Shown here: positions 8,466 through 16,089 of the stretch, piece by piece | Position numbering within the stretch: the first letter of the stretch is position 1 | How the letters are laid out: each line of letters opens with the position of its first letter | NCBI GenBank assembly: GCA_020062665.1 | Contig: JAGUVW010000068.1 | Span: 80,638 to 144,637, forward strand | From: Pseudomonadales bacterium | Lineage (GTDB): Bacteria; Pseudomonadota; Gammaproteobacteria; Pseudomonadales; Ketobacteraceae | Direction of reading: 5' to 3' | Length of the DNA stretch: 64,000 nucleotides | The notes under the pieces: generated by a model | Database searches by the model: none | What the model was told of the DNA's origin: nothing | The model's input: the letters and a program-made list of their open reading frames with translations, nothing else | Program-made: the position numbers and the translations under genes

Positions 8466-8939
8466 TCAGGCTGGATAGGCCAGCTGGCGTTCCTGCAGGC
8501 GGGTGATCAGGGCGCCCACATTGCCCTGTACGCTGCCGCACAGGTGCGCCATGTCGGTGAGGGTGATGGACGCCAATATCTGGGAAATCAATTCGTTGAG
8601 GGTGGGCATCTGGGATTCCACGTCGCAGTCGCCCTGCAGTTCGCAGCCGCCGTCGTCGTCGCAGCACTCGGTGATGGCGAGGGGGCCCTCCACCGCCGCC
8701 ACGATGTGGGCGATGCTGATCAACTCGGGGAAACGGGCCAGTTGGTAGCCACCCTTGGCGCCCCGCTCCGACCGCACCAGCCCGGAATTCACCAGTTGCC
8801 GCATCAGCTTGCGCACCGTGGCCAGGGGCAGCTGGGTGGCCTGGGCGATTTCCTCCATCCGCAGCAGGGCCGACGGTGATTTGGCCATGCGGTGCATGAT
8901 CACGAGTGCGTAATCTGTCATTTTGCCGATGCGTAACAT
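8466..8939 (-). CDS. sufR: Rrf2-family SUF regulator (IscR-like)
   Basis: 157 residues from ATG at 8939 (MLRIGKMTDYAL), the usual Rrf2 start. A winged-helix DNA-binding domain (about 1-75) includes QLPLATVRKLMRQLV and GAKGGYQLAR. The cysteines C93, C99 and C105 (in ECCDDDGGCELQGDC, which also has C92) have the same six-residue spacings as the cluster-ligating C92/C98/C104 of IscR, so it probably binds an iron-sulfur cluster and senses cluster status. It is divergent from sufB with a 17-bp palindrome between them. Gene name follows the proteobacterial usage for the SUF-associated Rrf2 regulator, not the unrelated cyanobacterial SufR. Confidence 0.9.
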   Translation of the reverse strand: MLRIGKMTDYALVIMHRMAKSPSALLRMEEIAQATQLPLATVRKLMRQLVNSGLVRSERGAKGGYQLARFPELISIAHIVAAVEGPLAITECCDDDGGCELQGDCDVESQMPTLNELISQILASITLTDMAHLCGSVQGNVGALITRLQERQLAYPA

Positions 8940-8970
8940 AGAATGCGCGCCTTGCCGAGGGTGACAAAAG

Positions 8971-8987
8971 AATACCATATTGGTATT
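8971..8987. promoter_or_regulatory. Palindrome, probable operator of the SUF regulator
   Basis: Perfect inverted repeat AATACCA-TAT-TGGTATT in the 222-base gap between sufR and sufB. It lies 31 bases upstream of the sufR start codon and abuts the proposed sufB -35 element, the expected place for an autoregulatory Rrf2 operator. The exact recognition sequence of this regulator is not known to me. Confidence 0.6.
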
Positions 8988-9014
8988 GATTTCCAAACCT
9001 GAGTCTTTTACTCT
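8986..9014 (+). promoter_or_regulatory. Candidate sufB promoter
   Basis: A TTGATT -35-like element (8986-8991), a 17-base spacer and TACTCT (9009-9014) as -10. The -35 overlaps the end of the palindrome at 8971-8987, so binding there would block polymerase. The leader to the sufB ATG would be about 140 bases. Consensus match is modest. Confidence 0.35.
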
Positions 9015-9161
9015 GATTTACGTAGAGAGACACCCCAAACCGGCACAGGTTCTGCACCAACCTGACTGGTTTCATTTCACCCTGCCACCGGCATGGGCAT
9101 TGAACGCACGCGATGCGCCGCGACACGCGGACACTGAGCAGACACTGAAGAGTACAGCGCC

Positions 9162-10601
9162 ATGAGCAAAGGCAACGAAATCGACGACCTGATCAGTCGC
9201 GAATACGAAGCCGGATTCGTCACGCAGGTGGAATCGGACACCCTTCCCCCTGGCCTGAACGAAGACGTCATCCGCATCATTTCCGGCAAGAAGAACGAGC
9301 CGGAGTGGATGCTGGAATGGCGCCTGCAAGCCTATCGCCAGTGGCAGCAGATGGAGATCCCCCAGTGGGCGCACATGAAGCACCCCGAGGTGGATTTCAA
9401 CTCGATCAGCTATTACTCCTCCCCCAAGAAGAACGGCCCCAAGAGCCTGGACGAAGTGGATCCGGAAATCCTCGCCACCTTCGAAAAGCTGGGCATCCCC
9501 CTGCACGAACGCGGCAAACTGGCCGGTGTAGCCGTGGACGCGGTGTTCGACAGTGTGTCGATCGCCACCACCTATAAAGAAGAGCTGGCCAAGGCTGGTG
9601 TGATCTTCTGCCCGATTTCCGAAGCCATCCAGAATCACCCGGAGCTGATCCAGAAATACCTGGGCAGCGTGGTGCCGCAGAAAGACAACTTCTATGCGGC
9701 GTTGAACAGCGCCGTGTTCAGCGACGGTTCCTTTGTGTACATCCCGAAGAACACCCGCTGCCCGATGGAGCTGTCCACCTATTTCCGCATCAATGAACTC
9801 AACACCGGGCAGTTCGAGCGCACCCTGATCGTGGCGGACGAAGGCAGCTACGTGTCGTATCTGGAAGGCTGCACCGCGCCCATGCGCGATGAAAACCAGC
9901 TGCACGCCGCCGTGGTGGAACTGGTGGCACTCGGCGACGCGCAGATCAAGTATTCCACCGTGCAGAACTGGTATCCCGGTGATGCCGAAGGTAAAGGTGG
10001 CATCTACAACTTCGTCACCAAGCGCGGCCTGTGTGCTGGCGCCAATTCGAAAATTTCCTGGACCCAGGTGGAAACCGGTTCCGCCATCACCTGGAAATAT
10101 CCCAGCGTGGTGCTGCGCGGCGACAACAGCGTGGGCGAGTTCTACTCCGTGGCACTCACCAACAATTTCCAGAAAGCCGACACCGGCACCAAGATGATTC
10201 ACCTGGGCAAGAACACCAGGAGCACCATCGTGTCGAAAGGCATTTCCGCCGGCCGCAGCGAGAACGTCTATCGCGGCCTGGTGCGCATCTCGCCCCGCGC
10301 CGACGGCGCCCGCAATTACACTCAATGCGACTCGCTGCTGATCGGCGACAAGTGCGGCGCCCACACGTTTCCTTATATTGAAAACCGCAACTCCGACAGC
10401 ATTCTGGAACACGAGGCCACCACCTCCAAAGTCAGCGACGATCAGCTGTTCCTGTGCCGCCAGCGCGGCATCGACGAGGAAAAAGCGGTGTCGATGATTG
10501 TGAACGGCTTCTGCAAGGAAGTGTTCAAGGAGCTGCCGATGGAATTCGCGGTGGAAGCCGGCAAGTTGCTGGAAGTGAGTCTGGAAGGGGCGGTTGGTTA
10601 A
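9162..10601 (+). CDS. sufB: SufB, Fe-S cluster scaffold subunit
   Basis: 479 residues, the usual SufB length, starting [19 protein letters not shown]. It forms the SufBC2D complex that builds Fe-S clusters from sulfur delivered by SufSE. Characteristic beta-helix sequences are present: [47 protein letters not shown] and the C-terminal [11 protein letters not shown] / [11 protein letters not shown]. It is the first gene of a tight seven-gene operon (sufBCDSATE). It was chosen over a long overlapping minus-strand reading frame, which is a codon-bias shadow. Confidence 0.98.
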   Translation: MSKGNEIDDLISREYEAGFVTQVESDTLPPGLNEDVIRIISGKKNEPEWMLEWRLQAYRQWQQMEIPQWAHMKHPEVDFNSISYYSSPKKNGPKSLDEVDPEILATFEKLGIPLHERGKLAGVAVDAVFDSVSIATTYKEELAKAGVIFCPISEAIQNHPELIQKYLGSVVPQKDNFYAALNSAVFSDGSFVYIPKNTRCPMELSTYFRINELNTGQFERTLIVADEGSYVSYLEGCTAPMRDENQLHAAVVELVALGDAQIKYSTVQNWYPGDAEGKGGIYNFVTKRGLCAGANSKISWTQVETGSAITWKYPSVVLRGDNSVGEFYSVALTNNFQKADTGTKMIHLGKNTRSTIVSKGISAGRSENVYRGLVRISPRADGARNYTQCDSLLIGDKCGAHTFPYIENRNSDSILEHEATTSKVSDDQLFLCRQRGIDEEKAVSMIVNGFCKEVFKELPMEFAVEAGKLLEVSLEGAVG

Positions 10602-10605
10602 TTTT

Positions 10606-11358
10606 ATGAGCGCAGCACCGATGTTGATTGTTAAAGACCTGGTAGCAGAAGTGGACGGCAAAACCATCCTCAACGGAATTTCCCTCACCGTGAATCCCGG
10701 CGAAGTCCACGCCATCATGGGCCCCAACGGCTCCGGCAAGAGCACCCTTGCCAACGTGCTGGCCGGCCGCGACGGCTACGAAGTAAAAAGCGGCTCCGTG
10801 CTCTACAAAGGCCACGACCTGCTGGAACTGGAACCGGAAGAACGCGCCCGCGAAGGTGTGTTCCTGGCCTTTCAGTATCCGGTGGAAATTCCCGGCGTCA
10901 GCAACATGCAGTTCCTCAAAGCATCCGTGGATGCCGTGCGCAAGCATCGCAATCAGCCGGAACTCGACTCCCCCGCCTTCATGAAGCTGGCGCGGGAAAA
11001 ATGCAAAAGCCTGAGCCTGAATCCTGATTTCCTCAAGCGTGGCGTCAATGAAGGTTTCTCCGGCGGCGAAAAGAAGCGCAATGAAATTCTGCAAATGGCG
11101 CTACTGGAACCCAGCCTGTGCCTGCTGGACGAAACCGACTCCGGCCTCGACATCGATGCACTGCAGGTGGCGGCGGAAGGTGTGAACGCCCTGCGCGACG
11201 GCCAGCGCAGCTTCATTCTGGTAACCCATTACCAGCGCCTGCTCAACTACATCGTGCCGGACTACGTGCACGTGCTGTCGGCGGGCAAGATCGTCAAGTC
11301 CGGTGGCCGTGAGCTTGCACTGGAACTGGAAGCCAAAGGCTACAGCTGGATTCAATAA
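10606..11358 (+). CDS. sufC: SufC, ABC-type ATPase of the SUF complex
   Basis: About 250 residues from ATG at 10606, with a second possible Met at 10621. Walker A is GPNGSGKST, the signature is FSGGEKKRNEI, Walker B is CLLDETDSGLD and the switch His is in LVTHYQRLL. The insert after Walker A (VFLAFQYPVEIPGVSN) is typical of SufC. It hydrolyses ATP to drive conformational change in SufBC2D. The start is four bases after the sufB stop. Confidence 0.98.
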   Translation: MSAAPMLIVKDLVAEVDGKTILNGISLTVNPGEVHAIMGPNGSGKSTLANVLAGRDGYEVKSGSVLYKGHDLLELEPEERAREGVFLAFQYPVEIPGVSNMQFLKASVDAVRKHRNQPELDSPAFMKLAREKCKSLSLNPDFLKRGVNEGFSGGEKKRNEILQMALLEPSLCLLDETDSGLDIDALQVAAEGVNALRDGQRSFILVTHYQRLLNYIVPDYVHVLSAGKIVKSGGRELALELEAKGYSWIQ

Positions 11359-11370
11359 CGGCGGGTTGTC

Positions 11371-12690
11371 ATGATTTCTCCCAACGACTGGAAACAACAG
11401 GCACTGAATCAGCAGCACACGCGGCTGCCCTGGCTGCATAATGCCGCCAGTCAGAGCGCCTTTGCCGCCGCCGAACTGCCCACGCGCAAAACCGAACGGT
11501 GGAAATATTCCCCCATCACCGCGCTGCTGCAGCAGGATTATCTGGCACGCAGCGCCAGCGCCACAGCGGACGAAACCTGTGCCCGCGCGCGTCTGGCGGA
11601 TCTGTCAAACGCAAGCCGTATCGTGCTGGTAAATGGCGTCCTGAATCGCGCGCTGTCGGATTTCAGCGATCTGGAAAACCAGGGCGTAATCACTCTGTTC
11701 AGCATGAGCAATCCGGAACAGCGGGAACTGGTGAACCAGCATCTCGGCACGGCCTGCAACCACTCGCAGCATCTGTTTGCCGCCTTCAACGACAGCATGC
11801 TGAATGAAGGTCTGCTGATTCACGCCCCCGCCATGCAGAAGCTGGCCCAACCGGTTTATCTGGTGTACCTGGGCGCACCGCAGGCAGAGCCGGCACTGGC
11901 GCAATCCCGCGTGCTGCTGGTGGCCGAGCCCGGCGCCGAACTGCAACTGGTCGAGCACTTCGACAGCTGCGGCAGCCAGGCCAATCTGTTCCACAATCAT
12001 GTCACCGAAATCGTGCTGCAACCCAACGCGCGCCTGCGGCATATCCGCGTGCAGGTGGAAGACGAAGCGCTGGTGCATATCAACGGCCTGCATATTCAGC
12101 AAGCCCGCGACACGCATTACGAACAGCACGGCATTGCCTTTGGCAGCCAGCTCAAGCGCAACGATGTGAATGTGACGTTCACTGGCGAAAACGCCCATTG
12201 CGAAATCAACGGTGTGTTCCTCAGCAAGCACCGCCAGCACATCGACAATCACCTGAATCTGGAGCATGCCAAACCGCACTGCACCAGCAACACGAGTTTC
12301 AAGGGCTTTGTCACCGACGAAAGCCGCGCGGTGTTCAACGGCCGCATCCACATTCACAAGGATGCACAGAAAACCGAAGCCCACCTGAACAACAAGAACC
12401 TGCTGTTGTCGAAGAAGGCAGAGCTGAACACCAAGCCGGAACTGGAAATCTACGCCGACGACGTGAAATGCTCCCACGGCGCCAGCATCGGCCAGCTGGA
12501 TGAAAAATCCCTGTTCTATTTCCAGTCCCGCGGCATCGACAAGGCCAGCGCCGAAGCCATGCTGTGCCTGGGTTTCGTCAACGAGAAAGTCGAACAGATT
12601 CCCAGCCCGGCAATCCAGCAGCTGGTGGCGGATCGTCTGGCCGCGTTCTTCAACGATGTGGACAAACTCAAGTCCCTGTGGGGAATGTGA
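11371..12690 (+). CDS. sufD: SufD, Fe-S assembly complex subunit
   Basis: 439 residues, normal for SufD. An N-terminal helical region (WLHNAASQSAFAAAELPTRKTERWKYSPI) precedes the beta-helix core with NGRIHIHKDAQKTEAHLNNKNLLLS and the C-terminal DDVKCSHGASIGQLDEKSLFYFQSRGI motif. SufD pairs with SufB around two SufC subunits, and its conserved His in KCSHG is implicated in cluster assembly. It begins 12 bases after sufC and ends one base before sufS, so translation is probably coupled. Confidence 0.97.
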   Translation: MISPNDWKQQALNQQHTRLPWLHNAASQSAFAAAELPTRKTERWKYSPITALLQQDYLARSASATADETCARARLADLSNASRIVLVNGVLNRALSDFSDLENQGVITLFSMSNPEQRELVNQHLGTACNHSQHLFAAFNDSMLNEGLLIHAPAMQKLAQPVYLVYLGAPQAEPALAQSRVLLVAEPGAELQLVEHFDSCGSQANLFHNHVTEIVLQPNARLRHIRVQVEDEALVHINGLHIQQARDTHYEQHGIAFGSQLKRNDVNVTFTGENAHCEINGVFLSKHRQHIDNHLNLEHAKPHCTSNTSFKGFVTDESRAVFNGRIHIHKDAQKTEAHLNNKNLLLSKKAELNTKPELEIYADDVKCSHGASIGQLDEKSLFYFQSRGIDKASAEAMLCLGFVNEKVEQIPSPAIQQLVADRLAAFFNDVDKLKSLWGM

Positions 12691-12691
12691 A

Positions 12692-13921
12692 ATGAACCAG
12701 CGCCCCTTCGATCTGAACGCCATTCGCGCCGACTTCCCCATCCTGCAGCAGCAGGTGAAGGGCAAGCCGCTGGTGTATCTGGACAACGCCGCCACCTCGC
12801 AGAAACCGCAGGCGGTGATCGACGCGCTCAGCCGCTACTACAGCACGGTCAACTCCAACGTGCATCGCGGCGCTCACACGCTGGCGGACCTGGCGACACG
12901 GGAATTTGAAGGCGCCCGCGAGACTGTGCAGCGTTTTCTCAACGCGCAACACAGTCACGAGATCATCTGGACCAAGGGCACCACCGAAAGCATCAACCTG
13001 GTGGCCCACAGTTACGCCCGCGCTTTTTTGCGTGCAGGCGACGAGATCCTGATCAGCGCCATGGAGCACCACTCCAACATCGTGCCCTGGCAACTGGTGG
13101 CGCAGCAAACCTGCGCAAAACTGAAAGTGATTCCGGTGACGGAAAATGCCGAGCTGGATCTGGATGCCTTCGACAAGCTGCTCACCGACAAGACCCGCAT
13201 CGTGTCACTGGTGCATGTATCCAACGCGCTGGGCACGATCAATCCGGTGAAGGACATCATCGACAAGGCCCACGCCAAAGGCGCCGTGGTGATGCTGGAT
13301 GGCGCCCAGTCCACACCCCACTGGCCGGTGGATGTGCAGGCGCTGGATTGCGATTTTTATGCGTTTTCCGGCCACAAGGTGTTTGGCCCCACCGGCACCG
13401 GCGTGCTGTACGGCAAGACCCGCTATCTGCAGGCCATGCAACCCTACCAGGCCGGCGGCGAAATGATTGAAAAGGTCACGTTCGAGAAGACCACCTTCAA
13501 CGAACTGCCCTACAAGTTCGAGGCGGGCACGCCCAATATCGCCGGCGCCATCGGCCTGGCCGCCGCCATCGATTATCTGAACCAGTTCGACCGCAAGCAG
13601 CTGGCGCAGCACGAACACAACCTGCTGCAAGCCTGCCTGGATCGCGCTGCCGACATGAAAGACATCCAGCTGATCGGCCGCGCAAAAAATAAGGCCGGGG
13701 TGTTTTCGTTTCTGCTGAAAGGCGCCCACCCCCACGATGTGGGCACGCTGCTGGATCAACAGGGCGTCGCCGTGCGCACCGGCCACCACTGTGCCATGCC
13801 GATCATGGATCAGTTCGGCATTCCTGGCACCGTGCGCGCGTCGTTCGCGTTTTACAACACGCTGGAGGAAGTGGATCACTTCTTCGCAGCGCTGGAAAAA
13901 GCCAAAACCTTTTTACTGTAG
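12692..13921 (+). CDS. sufS: SufS, group II cysteine desulfurase
   Basis: 409 residues from ATG at 12692. A PLP enzyme that removes sulfur from cysteine and passes it to SufE. Landmarks are YLDNAATSQKP near the start, the PLP-binding Lys in SGHKVFGPTG and the catalytic Cys in RTGHHCAMPIM with its short loop, which marks group II (SufS) enzymes. It overlaps no neighbour but follows sufD by one base. The upstream in-frame extension to 12500 overlaps sufD and is spurious. Confidence 0.98.
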   Translation: MNQRPFDLNAIRADFPILQQQVKGKPLVYLDNAATSQKPQAVIDALSRYYSTVNSNVHRGAHTLADLATREFEGARETVQRFLNAQHSHEIIWTKGTTESINLVAHSYARAFLRAGDEILISAMEHHSNIVPWQLVAQQTCAKLKVIPVTENAELDLDAFDKLLTDKTRIVSLVHVSNALGTINPVKDIIDKAHAKGAVVMLDGAQSTPHWPVDVQALDCDFYAFSGHKVFGPTGTGVLYGKTRYLQAMQPYQAGGEMIEKVTFEKTTFNELPYKFEAGTPNIAGAIGLAAAIDYLNQFDRKQLAQHEHNLLQACLDRAADMKDIQLIGRAKNKAGVFSFLLKGAHPHDVGTLLDQQGVAVRTGHHCAMPIMDQFGIPGTVRASFAFYNTLEEVDHFFAALEKAKTFLL

Positions 13922-13934
13922 CGGGAGTGAATTC

Positions 13935-14294
13935 ATGACCGTGCAAACCTTTATACCGGGAAAATCCTTGACGCTCACCGCAGCGGCGATCCGTCACATG
14001 GAAAAGAAAGTGCAGGAAAAGCCGGGCACCGCCGGCATTCACATCGGCGTCAAGCCCAGTGGCTGTTCCGGCTACATGTATGTGATGGATCTGGTGGAAT
14101 CCGCACCGGCAGATGAAGTGGAAATGAAGGTGTCCGACGCGCTGACGATCTTCATCGACCAGGACAGCCTGCCGGTTCTGCAAGGTACCGAGCTGGACTA
14201 CGTGAAGCAGGGCCTGAACGCCACGCTGCAATTCCGCAATCCCAACGCCACCTCGGAATGTGGCTGCGGCGAAAGTTTTTCGGTCACCAAATAA
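13935..14294 (+). CDS. sufA: SufA, A-type Fe-S carrier
   Basis: 119 residues from ATG at 13935 with GGGAG nearby. An A-type carrier that receives clusters from SufBCD and hands them to apo-proteins. The three ligand cysteines are in PSGCSGYMY and the C-terminal ECGCGESF. Its position after sufS and before sufT differs from the E. coli order sufABCDSE, where sufA is first. The stop overlaps the sufT start by one base (TAATG). Confidence 0.95.
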   Translation: MTVQTFIPGKSLTLTAAAIRHMEKKVQEKPGTAGIHIGVKPSGCSGYMYVMDLVESAPADEVEMKVSDALTIFIDQDSLPVLQGTELDYVKQGLNATLQFRNPNATSECGCGESFSVTK

Positions 14295-14845
14295 TGAACG
14301 CGGCAGTGGAACAGCGGATGGTGGCAGTGGAGCGGGATTGTCCCGCCCGCGCGGTGCCGTCCGGTGAACCGATCACGCTGCCGAAAAATGCCTTCGTCAC
14401 CATCACCCAGGCCCGTGGCGGCAACTACACCGTGCGCTACAAAGGCAATCTGGCCCGCGTCGACGGCACCGACGCTGACGCCCTGGGCCTGCAGCGGGAA
14501 GAAATCGAGTACACGCCCTCCGCCAGCGACGTGCCGCAGGAAGATCACATCTGGGACACCCTGCGCACCATCTACGATCCCGAGATTCCGGTGAACATCG
14601 TTGAACTCGGCCTGGTGTACGGGGTGAAGATCGAGGAAAAATCGCCGGATCACTACACCGTGACCATCACCATGACCCTCACCTCGCCCACCTGTGGCAT
14701 GGGTCAGGTACTGGCCAACGACGTGCGCTACCGTCTGGGCAAAGTGCCCCACGTGGATGAAGTCATCGTCAACATCGTGTTCGATCCACCCTGGAACCGC
14801 GACAACCTGTCCGACGAAGCCAAACTGGAACTGGGAATTTTCTGA
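14294..14845 (+). CDS. sufT: SufT, MIP18/DUF59-type Fe-S assembly factor
   Basis: 183 residues from ATG at 14294. The N-terminal part (about 20-85) carries the SufT-specific region, followed by a MIP18/DUF59 domain: IWDTLRTIYDPEIPVNIVELGLVYGV and MTLTSPTCGMGQVLANDVRY with the conserved Cys. SufT proteins help maturation of Fe-S proteins when demand is high. The gene overlaps sufA and sufE by one base each, the tightest coupling in the operon. Confidence 0.95.
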   Translation: MNAAVEQRMVAVERDCPARAVPSGEPITLPKNAFVTITQARGGNYTVRYKGNLARVDGTDADALGLQREEIEYTPSASDVPQEDHIWDTLRTIYDPEIPVNIVELGLVYGVKIEEKSPDHYTVTITMTLTSPTCGMGQVLANDVRYRLGKVPHVDEVIVNIVFDPPWNRDNLSDEAKLELGIF

Positions 14846-15282
14846 TGAGCGACAGCCCTTTCGGCAGCGAGATCACCGCCGCGTCCATTCTTGAAGATCT
14901 GGAATTCTTCGACGATTGGGAAGACCGCTACCGCTACATCATCGATCTGGGCAAGAAGCTGCCGCCGATGCCGGACGCGCTGAAAACCGACGCCAACTTC
15001 GTGCATGGTTGCCAGAGCCAGGTGTGGATTCACGCCGACTACCAAGCCGACAGCAACACCCTCAACTTCCTGGTGGACAGCGACGCCCACATCGTGCGCG
15101 GACTCGCCGCCATGGTGATGGCCGCCTTCAACCGCCAGTCGCCCCAGGCGGCCCTGGATTTCGACGTGGATGCCTACTTCGCCCAGACCCAGCTGATCCA
15201 GCACCTGAGCCCCACCCGTGGCAACGGCCTCAAGTCCATGGTGAAGAAGATTCGCCAGGCCGCCACCCTGGCGCTGGGCTGA
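14845..15282 (+). CDS. sufE: SufE, sulfur acceptor for SufS
   Basis: 145 residues. SufE takes persulfide from SufS on its single active Cys, seen here in FVHGCQSQVW, and transfers it to SufB. Fold landmarks are LEFFDDWEDRYRYIIDLGKKLP near the start and SPTRGNGLKSMVKKI near the end. It is the last gene of the operon; the start overlaps the sufT stop (TGATG). No clear hairpin follows, so the transcript may continue. Confidence 0.97.
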   Translation: MSDSPFGSEITAASILEDLEFFDDWEDRYRYIIDLGKKLPPMPDALKTDANFVHGCQSQVWIHADYQADSNTLNFLVDSDAHIVRGLAAMVMAAFNRQSPQAALDFDVDAYFAQTQLIQHLSPTRGNGLKSMVKKIRQAATLALG

Positions 15283-15375
15283 TACCCCTGCCGGGCGAGT
15301 GTGAATAGTTGCGCTTGCACGGTCATCCACCGCAGGCATAATGCTGGGCATCGTTTAACGAATGGAGCCACCCTC

Positions 15376-15966
15376 ATGCGTCTGCTTGTTACATTTTTTC
15401 TCAGCCTCGCCCTCAGCCTGCCTGCCCTTGCCGTGGAGCTCACCGACAAATCCGTGCAGAAGTGGCTGCAAAGCTATTCCGCCGTTACCGCCTGGGCCAA
15501 GACCAAGGATGAAAAGGAATTGAAATTCCTTGAGGACAAGCAGAACAAGCGCGAGCCGGATCTTACCAACCTGTTCTCTACCGCCATGAAGGACATGAAA
15601 GGCCACAAATACTACGGTGAATTGAGCGGCGTACTGAAGAACAACGGTTTCAGCGATCCCAATGAGTGGGCGCAGCTAGGCGATCGCATCATGGCCGCCA
15701 CCATGGCCGTCGAAATGGACAAGCACGAGGCCTCCAGTGGCCAGTCCCGCGCCCAGATGAAACAGGCGATGGAGGCCATGATGAACAATCCCAACATGAC
15801 GGCCGAACAGAAAGCGCAGATGGGGCAGATGATGGGCCTCGGCAACCAGATGGTGGACATGGCAGACAAGGTGCCCGCCCAGGACAAGGAAGTGATCAAG
15901 CGCAACGCCGACCAGATCAAACAGGTAATGGAACAGAACGCGCGCCAGAATTCACGGCAAAACTAA
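15376..15966 (+). CDS. Secreted helical protein of unknown function
   Basis: 196 residues from ATG at 15376. A clear signal peptide (MRLLVTFFLSLALSLPALA, cleavage after ALA) is followed by a mostly helical, charged protein with a Met/Gln-rich region (MKQAMEAMMNNPNMTAEQKA, about 127-146) and a basic, Asn-rich tail. It has no cysteine and no catalytic motif I recognise. It is periplasmic or exported by prediction. It follows the SUF operon by 93 bases and is followed by a long perfect hairpin, so it could be a separate transcript. Confidence 0.75.
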   Translation: MRLLVTFFLSLALSLPALAVELTDKSVQKWLQSYSAVTAWAKTKDEKELKFLEDKQNKREPDLTNLFSTAMKDMKGHKYYGELSGVLKNNGFSDPNEWAQLGDRIMAATMAVEMDKHEASSGQSRAQMKQAMEAMMNNPNMTAEQKAQMGQMMGLGNQMVDMADKVPAQDKEVIKRNADQIKQVMEQNARQNSRQN

Positions 15967-15975
15967 CTCGTTTTC

Positions 15976-16016
15976 GACCGGGCGCATGCGGATCAGCATG
16001 ACCGCATGCGCCGGTC
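15976..16016. terminator. Long GC-rich hairpin, probable terminator or transcript-end structure
   Basis: A 15-bp stem (GACCG plus GCGCATGCGG against CCGCATGCGC plus CGGTC) with one bulged G and a 10-base loop, starting ten bases after the stop of the secreted helical gene. There is no T-run on either side, so it may be Rho-dependent, may protect the 3' end, or may act as an attenuator before the DISM-EAL gene. Confidence 0.55.
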
Positions 16017-16089
16017 TGTCCACTCCTTCACAATTCTGAATCCTGTCTATACTGAATCAAACCGATTCATCAATCAGAACACCCAACGA

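Noticed and set aside
8940..8996. N-terminal extension of the SUF regulator
   Set aside because: Rrf2 proteins begin at M-R/L-x-T/G-K; the extension would run through the operator region.
9072..10754. 560-residue minus-strand reading frame opposite sufB
   Set aside because: It is the antisense shadow of a fully supported sufB, low-complexity in composition and without a family match; GC-biased codon use produces long open antisense frames.
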